A DNA stretch of 64,000 bases from Phytoseiulus persimilis (Eukaryota > Arthropoda > Arachnida > Mesostigmata > Phytoseiidae), in assembly GCA_037576195.1 (NCBI GenBank), contig CM075101.1, positions 54,312,001 to 54,376,000 on the forward strand, in the 5' to 3' direction. Each line of letters starts with the position of its first letter. Position 1 is the stretch's first letter. Made by a program: the position numbers and the translations under genes. Below, one piece after another: positions 56,030-64,000 of the stretch. The notes beneath the pieces are model-generated. The model was not told the origin of the DNA. It made no database searches and saw nothing but the letters and a program-made list of their open reading frames with translations.

Positions 56030-56596
56030 GAACCTTAGAGTTAGCCACGCGGGTTTCGACCAATGTCCGCTCACGAGTGACGAGGCGATCGATATTAGAG
56101 ATGATCCTGTCCTGTGCCTCAGCAGTGAGATAAGCAAGTGGATCATCGATCATATCGTAGAGACGGGCAATATGATCAGAGATCCTATGATCACGTCGAG
56201 TCACTGCCCTTTTAGGAATGAAGGCATCCCGAAGATCGAAGGGGAGTCCCCCGAGGAAGCAGTACAAAGCGTTGACATCATTCTGAAAAGCGCATGCCAC
56301 CTCCGTCCAAGGAACAGAGAGGAGCCGATCAGAGATTGCATCATAGTCACCCTCCTTGAAGGCTAACGATTGTTTGGCGGAACCAGCTGGGGTTACCCTA
56401 AGAATAGGGTTGAATGATACGAGAAGGTGGTCAGATTTCATGGGAGCTGGCGTTACCCTGACACAATCAAGAATATCCTCATCGCTCGAGAAGACCGAGT
56501 CAACGATGTTACCGCTTCGATGAGTCGGTGAAGACACCATTTGGGAGAGTCCGAAGGAGGATGCGAAATCCCTGAGCAACTCTCTAGACTCTAGAG
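56030..56596 (-). pseudogene. LINE D endonuclease C-terminus and linker
   Basis: From the MITE edge the frame reads L-L-R-D-F-A-S-S-F-G-L, S-P-T-H-R-S-G-N-I-V-D (T-H...D active-site block) and M-K-S-D-H-L-L-V (catalytic His in S-D-H). The linker follows, with P-K-R-A-V-T-R-R-D-H. The frame shifts near 56,030 before M-G-G-G-T-G. The endonuclease start and the E and D-x-N motifs are missing. Confidence 0.8.
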
Positions 56597-56809
56597 CAGT
56601 GGTTCTCGAAGTGGCCGATATCGACCCCTGGGGATCGGTGGCCGATCTCCGGTTTACAGAGGTGATGCCGGGGTGGATTTGACCATGCTTCTTGGCGTCC
56701 ACGTAGGTGAATCAAGGGTCGACAGTCGACCCCTTGGGGGACGGCAGTCCATAAACTTCAACGAAGTCGCCTAGGGGGTCGATGGGTCAGTGGAGTTTGA
56801 GAACCACTG
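56597..56809. mobile_element. hAT-type MITE
   Basis: A 213-bp element with terminal inverted repeats CAGTGGTTCTC (left: CAGTGGTTCTCGAAGTGG; right end in reverse complement CAGTGGTTCTCAAACTCC). It is flanked by the exact 8-bp duplication CTCTAGAG (56,589-56,596 and 56,810-56,817). CAGTGGTTCTC ends are known from hAT/Charlie-type non-autonomous elements. No coding capacity. Its TIR differs from that of the hAT at 43.9 kb, so that transposase is probably not its source. It sits in the LINE D endonuclease. Confidence 0.88.
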
Positions 56810-56892
56810 CTCTAGAGTCTAGAGCAGTTGAGAGGTACATCAACTTTCCCAGGCGATGCAATGCTAGCTGCATTGATTGATATGGCACCAAG

Positions 56893-57468
56893 TCAGGCAG
56901 GGCTCACTGGTCCAGCGGTCTCTGCGACCATATCCCCTAGTCTAGAACGTCCACGGAATCTATCGACTATGACCCCCTCAGGCCAGCGATCAGCTGCGAG
57001 TAGTTCACGAGAATCACCATCACTAGTTGTGATGACGAATGAGGCAAATCTTCCCGCATCATTCTAGACCTTGGACACCAACGAGACGCCAGAGCACAAG
57101 GTCAAAGCGTCGTCGAAAACAGAGCGAGCCGATGTGTCCTGTGCGAGACGGGAAACGAAGATATTCGTGATTCTCGGGGGACGCGGCGCAGCACTCAGGG
57201 AGCACTGAGAATTTGCAGTACCAACAATGCCCTGTTGCCCTCTACAAGGCTCGGCCCCAGGTAACTGTGCCATCACTTCAGAAGCCACAATCTGAAAGTG
57301 CTCACGGCTGCCTCGACCATCGCGAGAGTTAGCTTGGTTCGCGGCCGCGCTCAGAGCAACAGGTGATGGCGAGGTGGCCGACAGCGGAAGGAGTGGTGAC
57401 TTCTGGTTTCCGGCGCCGATCCTAGCACTTTTCTTCACTCCTGGGTCATCACGCGGCCCGACCAACAC
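56893..57468 (-). pseudogene. LINE D ORF1
   Basis: ORF1 reads R-I-T-N-I-F-V-S-R-L-A-Q-D-T-S, V-S-L-V-S-K-V, then an in-frame TAG (57,064-57,066) and F-A-S-F-V-I-T-T. It is followed by W-P-E-G-V-I-V-D-R-F-R-G-R and a TGA at 56,893. The pattern is an RRM-like fold used in the ORF1 of several LINE families, and LINE E ORF1 shares I-F-I-T-R-L-A-P and F-A-S-F. The N-terminus is Ser/Ala-rich and its start is not certain. Confidence 0.65.
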
Positions 57469-57534
57469 CGAGGAGCCTTCGGCAGGATTGTGGGATGATC
57501 GCTGCTCGAAGGAGCCAGCTAGGTTGTCGACCCG

Positions 57535-57930
57535 TTGGAGATCGTGGTTCCGATCGCGCTGGGCATGAAATGTTCACTCCAGCGTCATTGGCAGAAGAGG
57601 CTGAATTGGAACCAGGTTTTGATTGGGGAGGATCTCGAACAGTACAGAGACGTCGCGGGTAGGCTCAAGAATATCAAGAACACAAGCGTACCGGCAAAAA
57701 GTAGCCGAGGCACTGCGGTTCGAGAGTTGCACGTGTTTTGCGATGCCGAAGCCAGTACTTCCACGCGCATTTGGGAGTTGGGTTCGAAAACTTGTCGAAG
57801 CGAAGTCAACTGTATCAGTACAATCAACTCGCGGACAAGCAAGGCTTGATCAGATGCCGTTCAAGGTTGAACAATCTCGAATATGTTGACTTCGGGACGA
57901 CGAATCCAATGATATGGCGTGGGGAATGCT
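57535..57930 (+). pseudogene. BEL/Pao fragment (RNase H and integrase zinc region)
   Basis: The plus frame 57,595-57,760 reads L-N-W-N-Q-V-L and V-R-E-L-H-V-F-C-D-A-E-A-S, the start of the BEL/Pao RNase H (E-L-H-x-F-C-D-A-S). After an abrupt junction another frame reads G-L-I-R-C-R-S-R-L-N-N and T-T-N-P-M, matching the integrase region after RNase H. The sequence between them is deleted. It lies between LINE D ORF1 and the end of LINE E. Confidence 0.7.
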
Positions 57931-57959
57931 CTGGTAGACTTGTACGTTCGTTGGGCTCG

Positions 57960-58964
57960 CGGCTCGTGGGCTCGTTGGGGTGGGGTCCGGCGGCGTGTCT
58001 GGTGTTTTTGTTGCATATGACGTGGTGGAAGCCGTGTGCCGCTCCTCTGGTGAAGCGATGTCTCTTCTTGAAGTTCGGCAGTTTCCAGCAATCTAATGTC
58101 ATTGCAGGGCAGGAATAGAATGCTGGATCTATGACTTCTCTTTTCCGCTTGCAGCTTTCGACATGTTCTTGGTATGCTGTGGTCAGCGAGAGATCAAATT
58201 TTATTCACAGGGTCTCGGTCATTCTGCCTGTGTCCGCGAGAGGGAAGACGAGTCTGTTCTTGGGCGATCGGTGCAGTTGAAGGCTCAGCTCGACGTACGC
58301 TGCTTTGAGTTTGTTTCTACGATTCTAGCTGTGATTTGGTGGGATTTTCCCAGATAAGCTGTTTTCCGTGGGATGCGATCGGCGATATCTTCAGCTCGGA
58401 GAGGGCGAGAGCGGTCTGTAGCGATAACTCGTTCGGGCGCGGGATTGAGCTGAATGCTATTTTCGACGTCCTCAGCCTCTGTTCGACGTGTTTAGCGAAG
58501 TTCTTTCCGTCTCTTGGCAGCTCGATTCCGAGGTAGCAGAAACTCCTCACTTTCTCGATGGTGGCGTTCCCGAGCTTGAATATGTCTCCCGTTGCTTTGG
58601 GGCCTCCTCTTCCAAATTTTACGAGTCTCGTCTTTGGTACATTTATGACAAGTCCATTTGCTTCCGAGTGGCTGTTCAGAGTCTTCATTGCTCTCTGAAG
58701 TTGGGTTCTCGAGCGTGAAACTAGGACCGCGTCGTCCGCATACAAGGTACAGGGAACCAGGTCATGTCTTTCGGCGATCGTTTCAGGGAGATCGTTTACG
58801 AGGATCACAAAGGTCAGGGGGGAGAAATTGTCCCCTTGTGCGAGACCGGTCGTGTGGTGGAGAGCTGGTTGCTCCTCAACTCCATCGTCAATTGAGACCA
58901 TCCCTCCTTGAAGCACTGCCAGGATCAGTCGGAGCATTTTGTTCGGAACACCAGCCCGCGCCAT
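57960..58964 (-). pseudogene. LINE E reverse transcriptase, second half
   Basis: The frame 58,964-58,317 begins A-G-V-P-N-K-M-L-R-L-I-L and has G-L-A-Q-G-D-N-F-S-P-L (block 4 with Q-G-D), L-Y-A-D-D-A-V-L-V (catalytic), P-K-T-R-L-V-K-F and F-C-Y-L-G-I-E-L-P. A frameshift near 58,330 leads to K-L-K-A-A-Y-V-E-L and, further on, A-H-G-F-H-H-V-I-C-N-K, a decayed C-terminal Cys/His motif. Blocks 0-3 with the first catalytic Asp are absent. Confidence 0.82.
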
Positions 58965-59266
58965 CTTTTCGAGGATGATTGTTCTTGGTATAGGTGAGCG
59001 AAGTGATTCACCAGTTGGTCTGCCGGGATGGGGCAGTTACCTCTTGCATTCTGCTTCCTCCGCCAGCCATATGGATGTTTAAGAGCTTCGTTCATGAGCT
59101 GGAGTTATTTTAGTTGTGCGGATTGCCCTTTCTTTTGCCTCAGCATCATCTTGTAGGCGGCTCTCGTGAGATGTAGTTCGGTCATGCCGGTTCCTCAGTT
59201 GATTGACTCCGATAAAGCGTGGATACGATCGGGACGCGAGCTCAGAGCCGGCCATAGCGAGCTGCG

Positions 59267-60100
59267 TCAGTGACCGCAGGCTTCTCTGGGCGTGGTAGCA
59301 GTCTTTGTCAAACCAAGGCTTCGAGCTTGTTTTCTGGCGGCGATGGCGCTCCTTATGAGGTCAGCTATGCTAGAACTCGTGTCCTCGATGCTGATCTCGC
59401 GGTCTCCGTTTTTCGTCTCGATTCTCCGGTATCCTGCCAGAAGAGCGTCTTGGTTCAGCTCCCTGTGGAGTCTCTTTTCCCTTGGTACGGCGCTCGATGC
59501 TCGGATGCCTATCTTCAGGGCCGTGGCTATGTGTGCAGCCGGTCCATAAAACGTGAGGTGGTTCCGTGCTCCCAGGTAGTCAGCGGCTCGGTTTACGGTG
59601 AGCATGTCTATGACCGATTCGCCTCTGTGCGAGATCCAGGGGTTCTACGAGGAAGGATGTGTGTTTCGATGCTTCGTCGTTGATGTGTGCGTTCAAGTCT
59701 CCGCAGAGAATCGTTGGGATGTCTCTCCGGACGTGCAGCGAGGCTGTGGTCAGCCTCTGCTGAAAATTCTCCGAGGACTCGGTCGGATTTATCTACATTG
59801 CGATGATGACCAGATTTTTTTGGATTCGATACTGACTGTGTCGATCTCTGCCATCCTGCAATTGGAGTCGATCCGTTTGTGGTTGTAGATCACGGTTACA
59901 CCACCGCAGGGTATCCCAGGTCCATCGGCCCTTTTTGCAGGACATTGGGCCGCGTGATGGTGCGGGATGCTCAAATCGGTCTTCATTTCCCAGGTTTCGA
60001 CAAAAAAGAAAATGGCATAAGATTTGATCTCAACCGGGTTCCATGATCCCTTCTTCTTACTGAGACCCTCACAGTTCCAAAGTCCGATGGTACATTTCGC
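59267..60100 (-). pseudogene. LINE E endonuclease
   Basis: From about 60,097 down the frame reads K-C-T-I-G-L-W-N-C-E-G-L (metal Asn), V-E-T-W (catalytic Glu), P-C-G-G-V-T-V-I-Y-N-H and, after a TAG near 59,790, T-I-L-C-G-D-L-N-A-H-I (D-x-N). A frameshift leads to S-V-I-D-M-L-T-V-N-R and the linker at 59,605-59,267. The S-D-H motif is not obvious: N-H-L-T-F-Y-G-P occupies its place. Confidence 0.75.
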
Positions 60101-60212
60101 GTCTCTGGTCAGGTCTCTTCTCCGTGTGGATTGGTGATGATTCCGGGCTTGGTCGTGCGACTGAGGGAAGTCCCGTGGCGGGGAGCTTTCTAGTTCCCCG
60201 TACGCATTGCAA

Positions 60213-61010
60213 TCACTGTGTCTTCCTGGGTAGAGTTTTCGGGAGGAAATTCGTGTTCGATCGTGTCCTCAATCTGTTCTCCGTGGGGTCTGCCCCTGTA
60301 CACTCTGACAGCCGTTCCGGCGCTCCATTTCGACGGATCGCTCGCGATGATGCCCTCGCCCTCTCGAGTTCCACCGCGAAAGATGCGAAGGTGGGATTCC
60401 GGACTCGTGACTTCAGCTTGGTGATAGATTCAACTTTCGGAGTTTTCGTGAGCACGGAGTCCAGCACTGATTTCACGTTCACCTCCGGAGCAAGTCGTGT
60501 GATGAAAATTCTGTCCGGAAAACTCCTGGTCGGTCTCGGAGTCAGAGGTAGAGAGGTTGTCCGATGTGTCAACACTGCTCGTTCGTTGTTGCGATATCTT
60601 TTCTCTACCGTTCGTGGTCTGTTGGCACTGATTGACGTAGCTGTTCTTTGCAGATTCCGTGTGTGCCTAGCCCACTCGTCGGCGGCTCTCTTCCGTGATG
60701 GCGTTCCTTCGTGAAGCTGTCGTGCTGAGCGAACTGGCGTGCTCGAGGCGGCTAGGCTTAGCGGGAGCGGCGAGTTGGGGAAGTTCCAGGGCTCAAATAA
60801 TCGTGTGATACGCGCCGGGGGTCGGCCCCAGGGTCGTGAGCGTTGTGGCGTCGGCGGGAAACCCTGCGAACAGTGGAGCGCTTGGGGCGGTGGCGTTTCC
60901 GATTTGTTTTGGCCGCCCGCGGTAGGGGCCGGCGGACTGGCGCTCGCGCATACTGTCCGTTGCGGGGCGGCCGGTCGCTGTTGCGGCGGCTGGTCCGGGG
61001 CCTGGCGCAC
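60213..61010 (-). pseudogene. LINE E ORF1
   Basis: A 265-codon frame, proline- and arginine-rich over its first half, then P-D-R-I-F-I-T-R-L-A-P-E-V and S-I-T-K-L-K-S-R with F-A-S-F-A-V-E-L. The second half resembles LINE D ORF1 and is probably RRM-like. High G+C at 60,740-61,010 differs from neighbouring sequence. The frame is uninterrupted; the true start may be upstream of 61,010. Confidence 0.6.
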
Positions 61011-61342
61011 AGGTCAAGAGGCATTACTTCCAGAACACCCGAGCCGAATGCAAGGAATAGCTTCTATCGAATCGCAACCTCCACTTGTTCTGCTCTGCGC
61101 TGTTCGCACCTGTGCGGGTCACCGACTGCGTCCGGACGGTCGCTCCGCGCTAATTTCCTCTGCCAATCGCCGGCAGAACTTCGGTGCGGGATCCAGGGGT
61201 CTAATACGTTTTTATTCTGAGTGAGATCTGCAGTTTGACGCCCATCTGGGAGTTCTCGATCCCCCGACGGGCCCATGGGGCAGCGCCTTCCTCAGTGGCC
61301 ACCGTGACCCATCCAAATATATACATGTTGTCGTCTTATTAG

Positions 61343-62175
61343 TCACGCGTCACGCCGCGTCGCCGTTTGTTGCGGCTGAGAGGACTGTTGGGTCACCATG
61401 CGCAGGCTCCGCTTCTTCAGCAAGATACATGCTACCTTCCGGCTGATTAGCTTCCATCTTTCTTCAGACTCGAGCATATCGTGCACTGGTTCCGCGACCG
61501 TCTTTGCGCTAATTTCGCTCCTCTCCGCCCGGAACTTGTCGCACGCGACGATGGTATGATGCACGTCATCTTCGAACCCTGCGAGGCAGAATTTACAGGT
61601 TGGAGTCTCTGACTTCTTTATGGAGTGTGGGTACTTGTCGAAGTCTCCGTGTCCCGTTAGCATCTGTGTCGTGAAGTACCTGAGTTCTCCAAATTTTCTG
61701 TCTCTTTATGTTCCGATGTTCGGGATGAGCTCATGTGTCCAGCTTCCAGTGGATGCTTCGTCCCAGGTTTTTTGCCACTTCTCAAGGGTCTTTGCTTCGA
61801 TGTCTGCGTCCGTTTTTCCTGGATCCTCTTCGCTCTCTGAGTCATAGAGGCGGTCTCTACGAATGTTTTCTCGATATTTCTCAGTCCTTCCTTCCGGCCG
61901 GAGTGACCACGGTGTGGTTCCAGCAGAGCCATGATCGCTGCCGACGAAACTATTCGGTAGCAGCGAGTGATTTGGATGCTGACGATTATTTGAGATCTCG
62001 CCAGGGCCTCTCGATTGTGGTGCATCTTCAGAGCGTTCCTTGACCAGATAGGGGCTTCTTGGAGAGCCATCGATTCTGCGACTGTCGCGAGTATCTTCTG
62101 TTGAGCTTCAGACGCTCCGTATGTTCTTGGGAGGATTCTTTCTATATCCCCGGCTACCTTGGCTGGCTGTGTCAC
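61343..62175 (-). pseudogene. R1-like LINE 3' fragment (LINE F), 5'-truncated
   Basis: The minus frame at 62,175 starts within the RT thumb (I-L-P-R-T-Y-G-A-S-E-A-Q, I-T-R-C-Y-R). After a frameshift near 61,660, 61,663-61,343 has L-T-G-H-G-D-F and the C-terminal knuckle C-K-F-C-L-A-G-F-E-D-D-V-H-H-T-I-V-A-C. The same segments, in the same order, occur in LINE A, so both are R1-like. The 5' two thirds of the element are absent, the usual result of incomplete reverse transcription. The 3' end lies near 61,330. Confidence 0.8.
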
Positions 62176-62400
62176 GAATCCGATTCGGTGCGCTAGTTAG
62201 GTACCCATGCAGTACGCTCTCAGCGCCTGCATGGTCAGATATAATCTAATTAAAACCGCGCGCAGCGCGGCGGTGACGGCTGGCGCAGGAGAGAAGGCCG
62301 CACGGCTGCGTCGTGTCGGCACTAGTACCTAAGAGTCGATAATCCACTTCCGCCGTCTTGCTTAACCGGGGTCCGTTTCCCCGCGTTTTTCCGCCCATCA
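62176..62400. other. Possible BEL/Pao LTR or leader, GC hairpin
   Basis: This segment lies between LINE F and the BEL/Pao gag. It contains the hairpin CCGCGC-GCA-GCGCGG (62,256-62,270) after an A/T-rich stretch. It may be leader or LTR of the BEL/Pao element, but no second LTR is in view to test it. Confidence 0.35.
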
Positions 62401-64000
62401 TCAATGTCGCTTCATCAATGTCGATGCAACGAAGCTGTCCCCAGAGCATGTGAGCCAGAAGCTCTCGGCTATCGGTCCCTCGTTCGAGGCAGGATAAGCT
62501 GAGCTCGCCGCCCTGTCGGACGAGATCGACGAGCTGTCCCTGCGGCTAACGCGTGAAGATGCCGACGATACACTCAGAACCAGGTACAGCAGGTACAACG
62601 ATACGGCAGGACCGTTCTCTAGCGCCCTCAGCGGAAGATGTTTAGTGCGTCTAGCGCGAGCCGTTGGATCGCCTCGGAAGCACTCCCGTCAAACCACCAC
62701 CGCAGCCTTCGGACGACGGCGTACGTTTCAGGTATGGCTTCATGGACGTAGCTAGCCTGGCGCGGGATGGATGTGGTCAATGGATTCAAAATAATCAGAA
62801 CCAGCCGGCTCAACCAGCCCAGGAAGTCGCTCAGCAGAGTCTCTCCCCACAAGCCCACAACGGCTGCCGTTCACGTCGGAGCCGCCGGCCCTGCCCATGA
62901 GTAAAATCTATCTCCCGCATGCGGACCCGAACCTTCGGTCGCAGACGTGGCACCCTATCGCATTTTCTGGCGTCACCAGCGACATCGCAGAACCACTTCC
63001 CCCGACGGACCATCCGAGGGCTGTATCTCTTGGTCCCCACGAGCAGTTCAAAGCTTCGCAGCCAGAACTCATGGGTTAGCCTTACAGCGCTCCTGCTGCC
63101 AGTCGTCCCGCCGCGGACCTGGGTGGTAGAGCTAGGCAGGTTCCTGTGTTCTCCGACAAAGTCACGAAATTTAGAGAGTGGCAGCAGCTCTTCAAGATCT
63201 CCGTCGATGACTCCTCGGCTTCAACCATCGATAACTTCAATATGCTCCGCCTCTCACTATCCGGGAGGGCCAAAGACGCCATTGCGCACCTGAGTTGGGA
63301 GGAGGGCCACTACCAGATAGCGAAGGGAATCCTGCGAGACGAATTCGTCGATTGCAAGCTAGCCCAGAAGGTCCACGCGAACGAGCTCATTTCGCTCGTG
63401 GACCGGGGGCAGGTCTCAAACAACCGTCCCGAGTCGTTCTCGGACGCCCTCAGCCTGCACGTTCGCGCTCTCATAGCGATGGAGCTCTCGTTTGCCGAGC
63501 TGACTATCATGCTAACCCAGCGTGCGCTACAATGCCTTCCCCCGGACCTCCGTGAGAAGTTCGTGAGGAAATATCGCAAACAGCGTCTCAACGATCCGCT
63601 CATGACAGAGCTGGAGTTCCTCATCGCTTTCCTCGAGCTGACAGTCAAAGATAGAAGAGAGCCCGAGTGGGACTTGAGCGCTGGTCAAAGGGATAGGAGG
63701 AGGCCGTTTACGGCGGCCCTACCGCCCGGCGGCAACGTCTCATCGCGCTTCAGAGCTCCCACTCCTGCTTATCAGGCAATGAGATCGAACCACGCCTTCT
63801 TCTCCGCCACGGAGCCTTCAAGCATTCCCGTTCCGCGAGCTTCCGCTGTCAACCGGCCCCGGTCGACTCCTCAGCGAAGACGCTCCCCATCCAACACGCT
63901 TCCGGCATCGCGAACAGCGACAAACCGCCCACCACCGCGACCGCCGTCAATCAACGGCTTGACGTCGAATGTCCGGCGAGCCTCTCCCCCTTCGATTGTC
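62401..64000 (+). pseudogene. BEL/Pao gag (DUF1759-type), runs off the window
   Basis: The plus frame from about 62,410 reads V-D-A-T-K-L-S-P-E-H and E-L-A-A-L-S-D-E-I-D-E-L, an N-terminal helical gag segment, with a TAA at 62,495. The main part is open from 63,080 to the window end. It has V-F-S-D-K-V-T-K-F-R-E-W-Q-Q-L-F, I-D-N-F-N-M-L-R-L-S-L-S-G-R-A-K-D-A-I and I-A-K-G-I-L-R-D-E-F, the DUF1759 pattern of BEL/Pao and related gags. A Pro/Arg-rich stretch follows (63,850-64,000). A TAG at 63,077-63,079 lies in the same frame. Pol would lie beyond the edge, and whether the element is otherwise intact cannot be seen. Confidence 0.75.

Larger units (their letters stand above)
54388..57468 (-). 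mobile_element. CR1/Jockey-type LINE (LINE D), internally deleted
   Basis: Minus-strand order: ORF1 (57,468-56,893), endonuclease C-terminus and linker (56,830-56,030, interrupted by a 213-bp hAT MITE) and reverse transcriptase (55,998-54,388). The first two thirds of the endonuclease are missing between ORF1 and the MITE, an internal deletion. One TAG in ORF1 and a frameshift near 56,030 are the other breaks. Confidence 0.8.
57950..61200 (-). mobile_element. CR1/Jockey-type LINE (LINE E), internally deleted
   Basis: On the minus strand are a GC-rich 5' end and ORF1 (61,010-60,213), ORF2 endonuclease (60,100-59,267), linker (59,266-58,975), the second half of the reverse transcriptase (58,964-58,317) and the C-terminus (58,316-57,960). 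The junction at about 58,970 jumps from the linker F-A-H-L-Y-Q-E to mid-RT, so the first RT half is deleted. Protein similarity in the C-terminal blocks groups it with LINE B. Confidence 0.78.

Noticed and set aside
43897-56809. The 213-bp MITE as a deletion derivative of the hAT at 43.9 kb
   Set aside because: The terminal repeats differ (CAGTGGTTCTC versus TAGAGC), so a different transposase is needed.
1-64000. tRNA or rRNA genes
   Set aside because: I found no cloverleaf-compatible sequence with A and B boxes and no rRNA-like segment; the tRNA-like match at 8,874-8,888 is the copia primer site.

Overview
The window is eukaryotic, most likely from an arthropod. The only host gene I can resolve has many short exons with GT-AG introns and encodes a nose-resistant-to-fluoxetine (NRF-6) type acyltransferase, a family expanded in arthropods and nematodes. 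The repeats (copia with an initiator-Met half-tRNA primer site, gypsy, BEL/Pao, R1-like and CR1/Jockey-like LINEs, hAT, Helitron) fit an arthropod. The compact introns would suit a mite or another small-genome arthropod, but the species cannot be read from this sequence.

Layout. 1-9.03 kb: a copia element on the minus strand with two about 140-bp LTRs. A decayed gypsy element on the plus strand (about 4.5-8.8 kb) sits in the place of copia gag. 9.03-13.0 kb: no recognisable gene. 13.0-18.2 kb: the NRF-6-like gene (minus), a continuous splice chain of at least 13 exons coding for about 724 residues, with its 5' exon not found. 18.2-26.3 kb: unassigned sequence with one weak transporter-like exon and a perfect 14-bp hairpin. 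26.3-64 kb: dense transposon territory.

The transposon territory is nested. An R1-like LINE (27.1-39.1 kb, minus; ORF1, endonuclease, reverse transcriptase) is split by a 6.66-kb Helitron-like block (29.645-36.304 kb). That block is built from 45-bp minisatellite arrays and two head-to-tail copies of a terminal hairpin ending in CTAG. The same minisatellite recurs elsewhere in both orientations, once directly beside a Helitron Rep fragment (40.19-40.48 kb). A CR1/Jockey-like LINE with an esterase-like ORF1 (42.2-47.85 kb, plus) is interrupted by a well preserved hAT transposon (43.897-46.540 kb) with terminal inverted repeats, an 8-bp target duplication and an uninterrupted transposase. From 48.4 kb on there are gypsy and BEL/Pao fragments and four more LINE remnants, one carrying a 213-bp hAT MITE. 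A BEL/Pao gag runs off the right end.

Almost all element genes are broken by stops, frameshifts or internal deletions. Only the hAT transposase and the acyltransferase look intact. The most unusual signal is the Helitron-like minisatellite block: a tandem rolling-circle-like structure with higher-order repeats and a 1.13-kb recent duplication. Its 45-bp (15-codon) period makes artificial open frames of up to about 600 codons on both strands.
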